A stretch of 64,000 bases of DNA from JASHPR01 sp963795055 (GTDB taxonomy: Bacteria; Actinomycetota; Actinomycetes; Streptosporangiales; Streptosporangiaceae), in assembly GCA_963795055.1 (NCBI GenBank), contig CAWCGJ010000016.1, positions 155,065 through 219,064 on the forward strand, written 5' to 3'. This document shows positions 33,503 through 41,821 of this stretch, in pieces. The notes beneath the pieces were generated by a model. It did not search any database, was not told the origin of the DNA, and worked only from the letters and a program-made list of their open reading frames with translations. The position numbers were made by a program, and so were the translations under genes. Every line of letters starts with the position of its first letter. Positions within the stretch are counted from its first letter, which is position 1.

Positions 33503-34099
33503 ATGGCTGGTGAGGCCCGGGTGGCGACCAGTCCGTGGCGGCGGCTGGCGCGCTTGCTGATAGGCCGTAACAAGCTACGGCGGCCCGCCGACCGGTTCGA
33601 AGGCGCCGTGGTGCTGCTGCTGCTGGCCGCGTTCCTGGTGGCCGTGGCCGCCGCGCCCATCTTCGGCGCGGCCATCTACCATTCGCAGCGTGCGGCCACG
33701 GCTCGCCTGCGCCCGGATGTGGCGGTGCTGTCCCAGAACGGGCCGTACGACGGCGGCGTGACCGGTGACGGGCAGGCGCTGGCCCACTGGCGGGCACCGG
33801 ACGGGCAGCAGGTAACCGGCTGGCTGACCACGGAGACCGCGCCCGGCATCTGGGGCTCGCCCGCCGGGACCCGGGTCCACATCTGGGTGACCAGGTCCGG
33901 TGAGCCGATCGCTCCGCCGCCCGGCGCGACCGTGGTGCTGTTCACCGCGATCGTCATCGCCATCTCCGCGGCCTGCGGCGCCGGGATCGCGCTGATCGTC
34001 GGCTACTGGCTGTGCCGGCTGGCCCTCGACCGGCGGCGCCTGGCGGCGTGGGAATCCGCCTGGGCGCTGACCGGCCCGCGCTGGACCACCCGCCGCTGA
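33503..34099 (+). CDS. Rv1733c-family membrane protein
   Basis: 198 residues. RRPADRFEGAVVLLLLAAF opens the first membrane segment (about 29-55), an extracytoplasmic domain of about 90 residues follows (WLTTETAPGIWGSPAGTRVH), and a second segment lies at about 142-168, followed by a basic tail. This layout and the RNxLRRxxDR motif identify the Rv1733c family, which in Mycobacterium tuberculosis belongs to the DosR dormancy regulon and has unknown function. Start ATG 33503 is chosen over 33494/33497 because GGAGG lies eight bases upstream. The DevR-like system lies just downstream on the other strand. Confidence 0.85.
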   Translation: MAGEARVATSPWRRLARLLIGRNKLRRPADRFEGAVVLLLLAAFLVAVAAAPIFGAAIYHSQRAATARLRPDVAVLSQNGPYDGGVTGDGQALAHWRAPDGQQVTGWLTTETAPGIWGSPAGTRVHIWVTRSGEPIAPPPGATVVLFTAIVIAISAACGAGIALIVGYWLCRLALDRRRLAAWESAWALTGPRWTTRR

Positions 34100-34110
34100 A
34101 CACCCGCGGA

Positions 34111-34803
34111 TTACCCGCCCTGGTGCTCCGGCTGGGGGTGCTGTTCGTCGGGGAACGCGCGGGCCGCGTACGCGGCGGCTTGCGTCCTGCGTTCCATGCC
34201 CATCTTGGCGAACAGCGTGGACACGTAGTTCTTGACGGTCTTCTCGGCCAGGAACATCCGCTCCCCGATCTGCCGGTTCGTCAGGCCCTCGCCGATCAGC
34301 TCCAGGATCCGCCGTTCCTGGCCGGTGAGCCCGGCCAGCGGATCGGTCCGGGCCGCCTGTTCCCGCATGTGCCTCATGACCCGGCTGGCCGCCTGCGGGT
34401 CCAGCATGGACTCGCCGGAAGCCACCGTACGGACCGCGCCGACCAGGTCGGTGCCGCGGATCTGCTTCAGCACGTAACCCGCGGCCCCGGCCATGATCGC
34501 GTCGAAGATCGCCTGGTCGTCGCCGAAGGAGGTAAGCATCAGGCAGGCGACTTCCGGCATCCTGGACCGGATGTCCCGGCAGACCGTGATCCCGTCGCCG
34601 TCGGGCAGGCGCACGTCGAGCACGGCCACGTCCGGGTGGAGCGCGGGGATGCGCGCCAGCGCGGAGGACGCCGTCCCCGCCTCGCCCACGACCGTGATGT
34701 CGGGGTTGAATTCCAGTAGTTCCCTGACGCCGCGGCGGACTATCTCGTGATCGTCAAGCAGGAACACCTTGATCTGCTTCGCGCCTGGCTCCGGTTCGCT
34801 CAT
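34111..34803 (-). CDS. LuxR/NarL-type response regulator, DevR/DosR-like
   Basis: 230 residues. Receiver domain with acidic pocket DDH (17-19) and phosphoacceptor Asp63 (VAVLDVRLPDGDG), Thr in MLTSF and Lys in YVLKQIRG; LuxR helix-turn-helix at about 155-215 (GLTGQERRILELIGEGLTNR, EKTVKNYVSTLFAKMGMERR). The last block and the MFLAEKTVKNYVS string are almost those of DevR/DosR. The gene is 95 bases downstream of the kinase gene on the same strand. DevR needs phosphorylation for DNA binding in mycobacteria; the adjacent kinase appears unable to do this, so another kinase or phosphorylation-independent activity is implied. Confidence 0.88.
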   Translation of the reverse strand: MSEPEPGAKQIKVFLLDDHEIVRRGVRELLEFNPDITVVGEAGTASSALARIPALHPDVAVLDVRLPDGDGITVCRDIRSRMPEVACLMLTSFGDDQAIFDAIMAGAAGYVLKQIRGTDLVGAVRTVASGESMLDPQAASRVMRHMREQAARTDPLAGLTGQERRILELIGEGLTNRQIGERMFLAEKTVKNYVSTLFAKMGMERRTQAAAYAARAFPDEQHPQPEHQGG

Positions 34804-34898
34804 TTCGGCCCCCTTCATCACCCCTCTTACCGCGCGCTGGCGGGGGCTCGCGAGGGCCAAAGGTCCTCTCTCGGGTCACCTTCGGCCAGGGGGAAGGG

Positions 34899-36098
34899 CT
34901 AGGAGCTCGCCGCGCCGACCGGCGGGCGGCGCGGGAACCGCCAGGCCAGCCGGGTGCCTCCGGGCACGGGCTCGATATCGATCCGGATCCCGGCCCGGAC
35001 GGCGGCGTCCTGCAAGAACGAAAGCTCCCCGGCGGATCCGTCGTCCTTCGCGGCCAGGCCCGGCCTCAGGCCGGCCTCGACCACGGCCTCACACGAATCG
35101 TCGCCGGCGGCGATGCTGACGCGGGCCGGGACCGACTGCGGGTCGAGCAGGCCCAGGGTCTCGTGCAACAGGCTCAGCAACTGGGCCCTGGCCACAGGGT
35201 GCAGCGCGCCGTCGACCGGGCCCGTGAAGGTGACCTCGGGGGCGAGCGTCAGCCTGCCGCACAGGTCAAGCACGTCCAGCCGCAGGCCGCGGTCCGGAGC
35301 TTCATGCTCCAGGCCGAAGATCGCCTGCCTGACCAGCCGGACCGCCCGGTCGAGATCCGCTACCGAAGACTCGACCCGCCGGCGCACCTCGCGTTCCGTG
35401 GTCAGCGACGCGGCGCCCTGCAGGGCCAGCCCGGCCGCGAAGATCTGCTGGATGACCTTGTCGCGAAGGTCAGCGGCGATGCGCTCCCGGTCCTCCATCA
35501 CGGTGATCTCGCGCAGCCGGTCCTCTAGCCGCGCCCGCTCTTCCTGGGAGTGGCGGATCCGGTCCCGCAGGCCGTGCGTCGCCACCGAGATCAGCACGCC
35601 GAGTGATCCCCACAGCAGCACCCGGCGGGCGAGCACGGGGTCGTCCACGGCCACAGGCAGCCGCGAGATGATCACCATGACGACCACGATCGCGGCCACG
35701 ACGCAGCCCGACTCCCACCGGCGGTGGAACAAGGCGGTCCAGAGCAGCGGGATCAGCAGGACCATGCCCACGCCTGAGGTCGTGCCCGCGGCCAGGATGA
35801 GCGCCAGCGCCGATCCGGTATAAATCAGCGGCACCAAAACCGACGTCCACCCGGGAAGACGCGGCCAGGGCAGGGCGAAGGCGGCCGCGGTGGCCAGCAG
35901 CAGGAGCACGCTGGCGATGAGCGCGGGCTGCGACTGCGGTCCGGGCGGCAGCGCCAGGCTCGCCTCGGCCAGGACCGCCACCGCCGCGAACGGGATCACC
36001 CGGGCCAGCAGCCCGGGTCCCCGGAACGGGTAACCGGGGGGCGACCCGGAAGCCGGCGGCAGCCGGGGATGCGCGGCCGATCCCGATCCCGACGCCAT
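34899..36098 (-). CDS. Degenerate DevS-like sensor histidine kinase lacking the phosphoacceptor His
   Basis: 399 residues from ATG 36098 (GAGGTG six bases upstream). Four to six hydrophobic segments at about 30-175, a coiled linker, then a HisKA_3-like dimerisation helix at 200-225: MEDRERIAADLRDKVIQQIF. The family consensus is ARDLHDxVIQxLF, so the phosphorylated His is Arg212 (codon at 35463-35465; CGC, one change from CAC). The C-terminal region (about 300-390) should be HATPase_c but shows no N-box or glycine-rich G-boxes. No GAF/haem domains as in DevS. I infer a pseudokinase that may bind and tune the response regulator. A CGGACAATTACCCG near-palindrome lies at 36124-36137 upstream. Confidence 0.82.
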   Translation of the reverse strand: MASGSGSAAHPRLPPASGSPPGYPFRGPGLLARVIPFAAVAVLAEASLALPPGPQSQPALIASVLLLLATAAAFALPWPRLPGWTSVLVPLIYTGSALALILAAGTTSGVGMVLLIPLLWTALFHRRWESGCVVAAIVVVMVIISRLPVAVDDPVLARRVLLWGSLGVLISVATHGLRDRIRHSQEERARLEDRLREITVMEDRERIAADLRDKVIQQIFAAGLALQGAASLTTEREVRRRVESSVADLDRAVRLVRQAIFGLEHEAPDRGLRLDVLDLCGRLTLAPEVTFTGPVDGALHPVARAQLLSLLHETLGLLDPQSVPARVSIAAGDDSCEAVVEAGLRPGLAAKDDGSAGELSFLQDAAVRAGIRIDIEPVPGGTRLAWRFPRRPPVGAASS

Positions 36099-36424
36099 CA
36101 GCGGCACCTCAGGTGCATTGGTACGGACAATTACCCGGCAGAATCCTACGCCAGCGCCCGTGCGCTGCATAGACACACAGGATGGCCGGATATGGCGGGG
36201 TACGGGGGTTCTCGCCGCGGCCCGGCCGACCCTGGCGCCCGACGATGCGGAAGCACCAGGCCAGCCTGATGTAACAGATTGACAAACAGGGGAAGCGGGC
36301 GTAAACGGCCGACTCCTACCGGGCGTCCAACCCCTGAGGGAAACGCGGTTCCTGGGGAGCACCCACCCGATGGCCGCGCTCGCACTCAATGCTTCCATCG
36401 GCCTGGATACCAGGAGGAACGCGC
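36099..36424. other. Divergent promoter region and structured leader of the Ig-like protein gene
   Basis: 326 bases without a gene. Features: the near-palindrome CGGACAATTACCCG (36124-36137); a TTGACA at 36279-36284, a possible -35 for the rightward gene with a poor -10 (TAAACG) 17 bases on; and two consecutive hairpins just before the ribosome binding site, listed separately. Confidence 0.4.
36367..36417 (+). promoter_or_regulatory. Two stacked hairpins overlapping the ribosome binding site
   Basis: CCGATGG (36367-36373) pairs with CCATCGG (36395-36401); immediately after it CCTGG (36402-36406) pairs with CCAGG (36410-36414). The second stem covers the start of the AGGAGG Shine-Dalgarno (36412-36417). 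The leader could therefore control translation. I could not assign it to a known riboswitch class. Confidence 0.4.
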
Positions 36425-37486
36425 ATGAGATCCAACCGGCCGCAGGGTGCGGCCAGCAACCCTCGCGGTCACCACTTCCGCGCCGGGGCTATCCGGTTGC
36501 TGTCGGTGACGGCCGTGGCCGCCACCGCCTGCGCCATGATGGCTGGCGCAGCGTCCGCAGGGACCAGGCACGCCACCACGACCCACGTATCGGTCAGCCC
36601 CAAGACGGCCCTGGTCGGTGAGACCGTGCGGCTGTCCGCGACGGTCAAGTCGGCGACGCTCCCGCGCGGAAGGGTTCTGTTCACGTGGAACGGCGTGCGG
36701 CTGTGCAGTGCGCGCCTGCACCACGGATCGGCGGCCTGCAACACCAAGTTCTTCAAGGCTCGCAACTACTGGGTGCGGGGCACCTATCTGGGTAACGCCG
36801 CCCACAAGCCGTCCACGAACATCGCTCGCGTGCACGTCGTGAATCCGACTTCCACGAAGCACGCCACGACTACGACCATCACCAACCCCAACCCAGGCAG
36901 CGTTCACGCCGGTGATCCATATACGGTTAATGTGACCGTGAGCTCGGCAGTCGGCACTCCGGCCGGAACGGTGGTTGTCGCACCCAGCAGCCCTAAAGGG
37001 CTTCCTTCCTCCTACTCCTGCACTGTTACGCTCGTAGACGGGGCAGGATCATGCAATGTCACACCCGGTGCTGGCACCTTCGGAGATATCTTCTACGAGG
37101 CAACATACGCGGGTGACTCGACACATTCCGGCTCGGCATCGACGGGTACACACGAGCTGGTCGTACCCGAAACCACGACTACGTCTGTTACCCCGGCGAC
37201 GGCCACTCATGGTTCCGTGACGCTGACGGCAACCGTGGTTGGCCAGGACAAGGGCAACATTTCCCCCAGTGCCGGCGGCACGGGAACGGTAACGTTCACG
37301 GTCACGCAGGGAGCTACCACCATCGGCACATGCAGTAAGGCTGGCCTGACTTACGACGGCGGGGGGGCTAACCTCGGCACGTGCACGCTGACCCTCGCAG
37401 CGGGCTCGTACTCGGTTCAGGCCGTCTATTCAGGTGACGCCAACAACCTGACGTCAACAGGCACGGAAACCCTCGTCGTCAGTTAG
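36425..37486 (+). CDS. Secreted Ig-like repeat domain protein
   Basis: 353 residues. A Tat/Sec-like signal peptide with basic start and hydrophobic core (RLLSVTAVAATACAMMAGAA, cleavage after ASAG near residue 46). Three tandem bacterial Ig-like (Big_3-type) domains follow, about 52-140, 147-245 and 247-353, each with the pattern T-x-V-T/S-P...G-x-V-x-F/V...C...Y-x-G-D/N. Paired cysteines occur in each domain. No LPXTG anchor or membrane tail. Likely a secreted or wall-associated adhesin-like protein. Codon use is less GC-rich than in neighbours, suggesting transfer. Start ATG 36425 has AGGAGG seven bases upstream. Confidence 0.82.
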   Translation: MRSNRPQGAASNPRGHHFRAGAIRLLSVTAVAATACAMMAGAASAGTRHATTTHVSVSPKTALVGETVRLSATVKSATLPRGRVLFTWNGVRLCSARLHHGSAACNTKFFKARNYWVRGTYLGNAAHKPSTNIARVHVVNPTSTKHATTTTITNPNPGSVHAGDPYTVNVTVSSAVGTPAGTVVVAPSSPKGLPSSYSCTVTLVDGAGSCNVTPGAGTFGDIFYEATYAGDSTHSGSASTGTHELVVPETTTTSVTPATATHGSVTLTATVVGQDKGNISPSAGGTGTVTFTVTQGATTIGTCSKAGLTYDGGGANLGTCTLTLAAGSYSVQAVYSGDANNLTSTGTETLVVS

Positions 37487-37543
37487 GCAAGTCTCAGCTG
37501 CCGGGGCCGTCTCTTGGGGGGCGGCCCCGGCGCTGTGTCTGGG
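37481..37543 (+). repeat. Direct repeat copy 1: gene end plus terminator
   Basis: The 63 bases from the stop codon of the Ig-like gene through the hairpin to CTGTGTCTGGG recur at 37840-37901 with only a few differences, showing that a second gene of this family once ended there. Confidence 0.75.
37500..37531 (+). terminator. Strong intrinsic terminator after the Ig-like gene
   Basis: GCCGGGGCCG (37500-37509) and CGGCCCCGGC (37522-37531) form a perfect 10-bp stem with a 12-base loop, 14 bases behind the stop. There is no T-run, which is common for terminators in high-GC actinomycetes. Confidence 0.75.
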
Positions 37544-37759
37544 CCCAGCTGTCCCGAAGCCTCGTCTAGGCCCACTCGTGCCAGAACCTCGGCCAAGCCG
37601 ACTGCGAGTGAGGCAGCACTCGGAATCTGGCCCGGCTCGCGGAGGTTTAGTCACGCCGCTGATCACTTCCGTGATCATGGAGCAAGCGGGCCGTGATGGC
37701 CATGAGGGCATCGGTCAGGGTGGTTCGCAGCTCCTCCGGGTCAGGCGGTGCTGGCTGCC

Positions 37760-37845
37760 GAGACGTACACCAAGGTGCCATTTACTCAGGTGATCTCGTC
37801 AAGGTGGGATCAACCGGCAACGGGAGCATGACCCTCCGCAGTTAG
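37760..37845 (+). pseudogene. 3' remnant of a second Ig-like repeat gene
   Basis: In frame with the stop at 37843-37845 the sequence reads GAIYSGDLVKVGSTGNGSMT then LRS and stop, parallel to AVYSGDANNLTSTGTETLVV then S and stop at the end of the intact gene. The untranslated 60 bases behind both stops are also duplicated. No start or upstream domains remain, so this is a decayed or recombined paralogue. Confidence 0.55.
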
Positions 37846-37901
37846 ACAAGTCTCAGCCGTCGGGCCGTCTCTTGGGGGGCGGCCGCGGCGCTGTGTCTGG
37901 G
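37840..37901 (+). repeat. Direct repeat copy 2 (imperfect terminator)
   Basis: Matches 37481-37543 at about nine in ten positions; the hairpin arms here (CGGGCCG and CGGCCGCGG) no longer pair perfectly. Confidence 0.75.
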
Positions 37902-37961
37902 CTCGGCTTCGGGCTCGGTGGCCGGGGCGATCGGATTGACGTGGCCAGGTCCGGCCTCCTA

Positions 37962-37991
37962 GTATACTGAGTATGATCCTCAGTTTGATAC
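37962..37991. promoter_or_regulatory. PadR-type operator
   Basis: ACTGAG (37966-37971) and CTCAGT (37979-37984) are exact inverted arms seven bases apart, flanked by GTAT and GATAC. The AT-rich site lies 12 bases upstream of the PadR gene, the normal place for PadR autoregulation. Confidence 0.65.
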
Positions 37992-37995
37992 CATC

Positions 37996-38574
37996 ATGAG
38001 CGTACGGCACGCCTTGCTCGCGCTGCTGAGCGAGGGCCCCAAGTACGGCCTCCAGCTCCGCCAGGAGTTCGAGGCGAGAACCGGTGAGGTCTGGCCGCTC
38101 AACGTCGGCCAGGTGTACACCACGCTGCAACGGCTGGAGCGCGACGGGCTCGTCGAGTCCGACGGCGCCGGGGACGAGGGCCCGCAGAAGGGCTTCCGGA
38201 TCACGGCCGAGGGCGAGGACGAGCTCTCGGCGTGGCTGCGCACGCCCCCGGACCTGAGCCTGCCGCCGCGCGACGAGCTGGTGATAAAGATCCTGGTGGC
38301 CTGGCGGGTGCCCGGCGTCGACGTGCACGAGGTGATCCAGGTGCACCGCCGCTACCTGGTGGAGCTGATGCAGCAGTGGACGCGCCTGAAGGAGGACGAG
38401 GCCAGCTTCGACCTCGAGTTCGCCCTGGCCGTTGACGCCGAGCTGTTCCGCCTGGACTCGGTGATCCGCTGGCTCGACACCGCCGACGGCCGGTTCAAGC
38501 GGGCCGACCCCGAGCCGCCTGCCTCGACGCCTGCGGCGCTGCCGAGGCTGCGGAGAGTGGGGATACGGCGATGA
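37996..38574 (+). CDS. PadR family transcriptional regulator
   Basis: 192 residues. N-terminal winged helix (HALLALLSEGPKYGLQLRQE, LNVGQVYTTLQRLERDGLVE) is the PadR fold; the C-terminal Vir_AC-like helices (about 95-160) serve dimerisation. The stop overlaps the start of the ABC ATPase (ATGA), making regulator, ATPase and permease one operon, as is usual for PadR-controlled export pumps of amphipathic antibiotics or peptides. The inverted repeat at 37962-37991 is its probable operator. Confidence 0.92.
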   Translation: MSVRHALLALLSEGPKYGLQLRQEFEARTGEVWPLNVGQVYTTLQRLERDGLVESDGAGDEGPQKGFRITAEGEDELSAWLRTPPDLSLPPRDELVIKILVAWRVPGVDVHEVIQVHRRYLVELMQQWTRLKEDEASFDLEFALAVDAELFRLDSVIRWLDTADGRFKRADPEPPASTPAALPRLRRVGIRR

Positions 38575-39308
38575 GCTTCCTTGAGCTGCGCCACGTCTCG
38601 AAGATCTATGGGGAGGGCCCGACCGAAGTGCAGGCCCTCCAGGACGCCAGCGTGTCGGTCGACGCCGGCGAGCTGGTCGCGGTGATGGGCCCGAGCGGGT
38701 CGGGCAAAAGCACGCTGCTGACCATCGCCGGGAGCCTCGAGGAGCCGACGAGCGGACAGGTGCTGGTCGGCGGGGCCCAGCTGTCGAAGATGTCACGCAA
38801 CGAGAAAGCGCGGCTGCGGCGGCGGTCGGTCGGCTACGTGTTCCAGGACTTCAACCTGCTGGCCGGCCTGACCGCGGTGGAGAACGTCTCGCTTCCGCTG
38901 GAGCTCGACGGGGTCAGCAGCAGGAAGGCGCGCAGCGCCGGCCTGGCCGCCTTGGACGAGCTGGGGCTCGGCGAGCAGGCGTCGCGCTTCCCCGACGAGC
39001 TGTCCGGCGGTGAGCGCCAGCGGGTGGCGATCGCCCGCGCGGTGGTGGGCGACCGGCAGCTGCTGCTGGCCGACGAGCCGTCGGGCGCGCTCGACTCGGT
39101 GAGCGGGGAGGCGGTGATGCGCCTCGTGGTCGCCGCGTGCCGGCGGGGCACGGCCGCGGTGGTCGTCACCCACGACGCGCAGCTGGCCTCATGGGCCGAC
39201 CGGGTGGTATTCATCCGGGACGGGCGCATCGTCGACCAGACCCTGCCGCCGCCGGGCCCAGAGTCGCTGCTCCAGTCCGGTCATCCGAGGTCTGGGCCGG
39301 GCCAGTGA
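38571..39308 (+). CDS. ABC transporter ATP-binding protein (MacB/LolD type)
   Basis: 245 residues. Walker A GPSGSGKST, Q-loop VFQDFNLLAGLTAVEN, signature ELSGGERQRVAIARA, Walker B LLLADEPSGALD and H-loop VVTHDAQ are all canonical. The 20-residue tail is Pro/Ser-rich. Overlaps the permease start (GTGA). It powers the FtsX permease encoded next. Confidence 0.94.
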   Translation: MSFLELRHVSKIYGEGPTEVQALQDASVSVDAGELVAVMGPSGSGKSTLLTIAGSLEEPTSGQVLVGGAQLSKMSRNEKARLRRRSVGYVFQDFNLLAGLTAVENVSLPLELDGVSSRKARSAGLAALDELGLGEQASRFPDELSGGERQRVAIARAVVGDRQLLLADEPSGALDSVSGEAVMRLVVAACRRGTAAVVVTHDAQLASWADRVVFIRDGRIVDQTLPPPGPESLLQSGHPRSGPGQ

Positions 39309-41773
39309 CCGCTGTCCTGGACCGGCCGACCGAGCGCGGCGGCGGCGGCGCGCCCGCCCGCCGGGCGATCATGCGCTGGTCGTGGCGGCTGTTCCGCCGC
39401 GAGTGGCGCCAGCAGCTGCTGGTGCTGGCGCTGATCACGGTGGCGGTCGCCGCGACGATCTTCGGTGCCGCGATCGGCACGAACACCCCGCTGCCCGCCA
39501 ACGGCGGGTTCGGGTCCGCCAACACGCTGATCAACCTGCCCGGTAACGACACGCACCTGGCCGCGGACATCGCGGCGCTCCGGGCGCACTTCGGCACGGT
39601 CGACGTGATCGAGAACCAGACCTTCGCCACCGGACTGGTCCAGGGAGCCCAGCTGCGGGCGCAGAACCCAGACGGCGCCTTCGGGCGGCCGATGCTCGCG
39701 CTGGTCTCCGGCCACTATCCGCACGGCGCGGGCCAGGTGGCGATGTCGGGCCCGCTGGCGTCCACGTACCGGGTCGGTATCGGCGGCGTCTGGCGCTCCG
39801 GCGGCCGCGCCTGGCGTGTGGTCGGCCTGGTCGAGAACCCGCAGAACCTGCTGGACGACTTCGCGCTCGTCGCGCCCGGGCAGCTGGCCGCGCCCGGGCA
39901 GGTGACCGTGCTGTTCGACTCCACCCCGCTGAGCCTCGCCACGTTCACTTTCCCGCCGGGCACGACGCCGCTGACCCCGCAGCCGCCGGGCGGGCTCTCC
40001 CCCGCGTTCATCGCGCTCGCGTTCGCGGTGGTCGGGCTGTTCTTCATCGGCCTGGTGGCGGTGGCCGGCTTTACCGTGCTGGCCCAGCGCCGGCTGCGCT
40101 CGCTCGGCATGTTGTCCTCGCTGGGCGCCACCGACAAGAACATCCGGCTGGTCATGGTGGCCAACGGGATCGTCGTCGGCGTAGCCGGGGCGCTGGCCGG
40201 AGCAGTGATCGGCCTGGCCGCCTGGATCGCCTACGCCCCGCACTTCGGGGCCAGCGCCGATCACCGCGTGGTCTGGACCAACATGCCGTGGTGGCTGGTA
40301 GCGACCGCGATGGCGCTCGCGATCCTGACCGCGACGCTGGCCTCCCGGCGCCCGGCCCGCGCCGTGGCCGACGTGCCGGTCGTGGCGGCGCTGTCCGGAC
40401 GCCCCGTCGAACCCAGAGAAGGACACCAAACGCCCCGTCTCGGCCTGGCCCTGCTTGCGCTCGGGATCCTGCTCCTGGCCTTTTCCGGCGGCTTCGGCGG
40501 CAGCGGAAACTCCTCTAACCTCGACACGATCGGCGGCCTGCTGGCCACCATCGCCGGGCTGGTGCTCCTGGCCCCCGTCGTGATCGCACGGCTGGAGCCG
40601 GTCGCCCGCAACGCCCCGGTCTCGGTCCGCATCGCCCTGCGCGACCTGGCTCGCTACCGGGCCCGGTCCGGCGCGGCGCTCGCCGCGACCAGCCTGGCCG
40701 TCCTGATCGCGATGTTCATCGCGCTGCTGGCCAGCAACCGCTACACCGACGGGCTCGACTACATCGGCCCGAACCTGCCGGCGGACCAGCTCATCGTGTA
40801 CACCCCGGGCAACAACGCCGGCACGAGCAGCGCCCGCGTGCTGCCCACCGCGCAGCAGGGCGCCGCCGGGCGGGCCGCCGCGGCCTCGATCGCCGCGGCG
40901 CTCGGCACCCGCGACGTTCTCGCCCTGCAGACGCCCGTCGCCCCGACCGATGTCGGCCTGATCCGGGTCGACGCCGCCGGCCAGAGCACCATCGACCTCT
41001 ACGTGGCCACGCCGGCCCTGCTGCGGCACTACGGGATCGCCCCCGGCACGATCGGGCCCACGACCGCCGTCATCACGTCGCGGCCGGGCCTCGCGGGCAC
41101 GTCCGACCTGCTCCTGCGGTCCGCCAACTACCTGGTCGCGAACCCCACCAATGTCCGGAACATCCCCACTCCGCAGATCCAGACCTTTGCCAGCCTGCCT
41201 CCCGACGTCTCCGACCCCAACCTGCTGGTCACGGACTATGCCGTCCGCGAGCTCCGGATGCGGGTGGCCACGGTGGCCTGGCTGATCCAGACGCCCAAGG
41301 CGCTGACGCCGCTGCAGGTCGACAGCGCCCGGCGGGTGGCCGCGGCGGCGGGCCTGACCATCGAGACCAAAGACAGCGCCCCGTCCCTGGGCCAGGTGCG
41401 CAACGACGCGACCGTGGCGGGCGTCCTGGTCGCCCTGGGCGTGCTGGCCATGACCATCGGCCTGATCCGCAGCGAGACAGCGGGCGACCTGCGCACCCTG
41501 ACCGCGACCGGGGCCAGCGCCCGGACCCGCCGCAACATCACCGGCGCCACGGCCGGGGCGCTCGGGTTGCTCGGGGCCTTGCTCGGCACGGTCGTGGCCT
41601 ACCTGGCTGTGTTCGCCTACGCCTGGCAGGCCGTGCTCACCGGAGCGGCCGACCTGTTCCCCGGGCCCGACCTGCTCCTGGTACTGGTCGGCCTGCCCGT
41701 CCTGGCGGCGGCCGGCGGCTGGCTGTTCGCGGGGCGCCAGCCGCCGGCCGTCGCTCACCAGCCCATCGAATGA
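39305..41773 (+). CDS. FtsX-like ABC transporter permease
   Basis: 822 residues from GTG 39305. A basic cytoplasmic start (IMRWSWRLFRREWRQQLLVL) leads into the first helix; extracytoplasmic domain about 60-225; FtsX bundle about 235-360 (VAVAGFTVLAQRRLRSLGML, SSLGATDKNIRLVMVANGIV); two central helices about 380-430; basic ALRDLARYRARSGAALAATS; second extracytoplasmic domain; final bundle about 690-810 with LTATGASARTRRNITGATAG. Part of the PadR operon. Substrate unknown; such pumps often confer tolerance to membrane-active compounds. Confidence 0.88.
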   Translation: MTAVLDRPTERGGGGAPARRAIMRWSWRLFRREWRQQLLVLALITVAVAATIFGAAIGTNTPLPANGGFGSANTLINLPGNDTHLAADIAALRAHFGTVDVIENQTFATGLVQGAQLRAQNPDGAFGRPMLALVSGHYPHGAGQVAMSGPLASTYRVGIGGVWRSGGRAWRVVGLVENPQNLLDDFALVAPGQLAAPGQVTVLFDSTPLSLATFTFPPGTTPLTPQPPGGLSPAFIALAFAVVGLFFIGLVAVAGFTVLAQRRLRSLGMLSSLGATDKNIRLVMVANGIVVGVAGALAGAVIGLAAWIAYAPHFGASADHRVVWTNMPWWLVATAMALAILTATLASRRPARAVADVPVVAALSGRPVEPREGHQTPRLGLALLALGILLLAFSGGFGGSGNSSNLDTIGGLLATIAGLVLLAPVVIARLEPVARNAPVSVRIALRDLARYRARSGAALAATSLAVLIAMFIALLASNRYTDGLDYIGPNLPADQLIVYTPGNNAGTSSARVLPTAQQGAAGRAAAASIAAALGTRDVLALQTPVAPTDVGLIRVDAAGQSTIDLYVATPALLRHYGIAPGTIGPTTAVITSRPGLAGTSDLLLRSANYLVANPTNVRNIPTPQIQTFASLPPDVSDPNLLVTDYAVRELRMRVATVAWLIQTPKALTPLQVDSARRVAAAAGLTIETKDSAPSLGQVRNDATVAGVLVALGVLAMTIGLIRSETAGDLRTLTATGASARTRRNITGATAGALGLLGALLGTVVAYLAVFAYAWQAVLTGAADLFPGPDLLLVLVGLPVLAAAGGWLFAGRQPPAVAHQPIE

Positions 41774-41808
41774 TGCGCAACCGTCGGCCGTGATCCGGCC
41801 GCAGCGCA
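41774..41808. terminator. Compound hairpin between convergent genes
   Basis: TGCGC and GCGCA (41774-41778, 41804-41808) enclose CGGCCG and CGGCCG (41785-41790, 41796-41801). It lies between the stop of the FtsX gene and the stop of the methyltransferase gene and can serve both directions. Confidence 0.5.
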
Positions 41809-41821
41809 CGGCGCCCGGCCG

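Noticed and set aside
39281..41809. Open frame of over 800 codons opposite the FtsX gene
   Set aside because: Antisense shadow; Gly/Gln/Arg-rich with no domain pattern.
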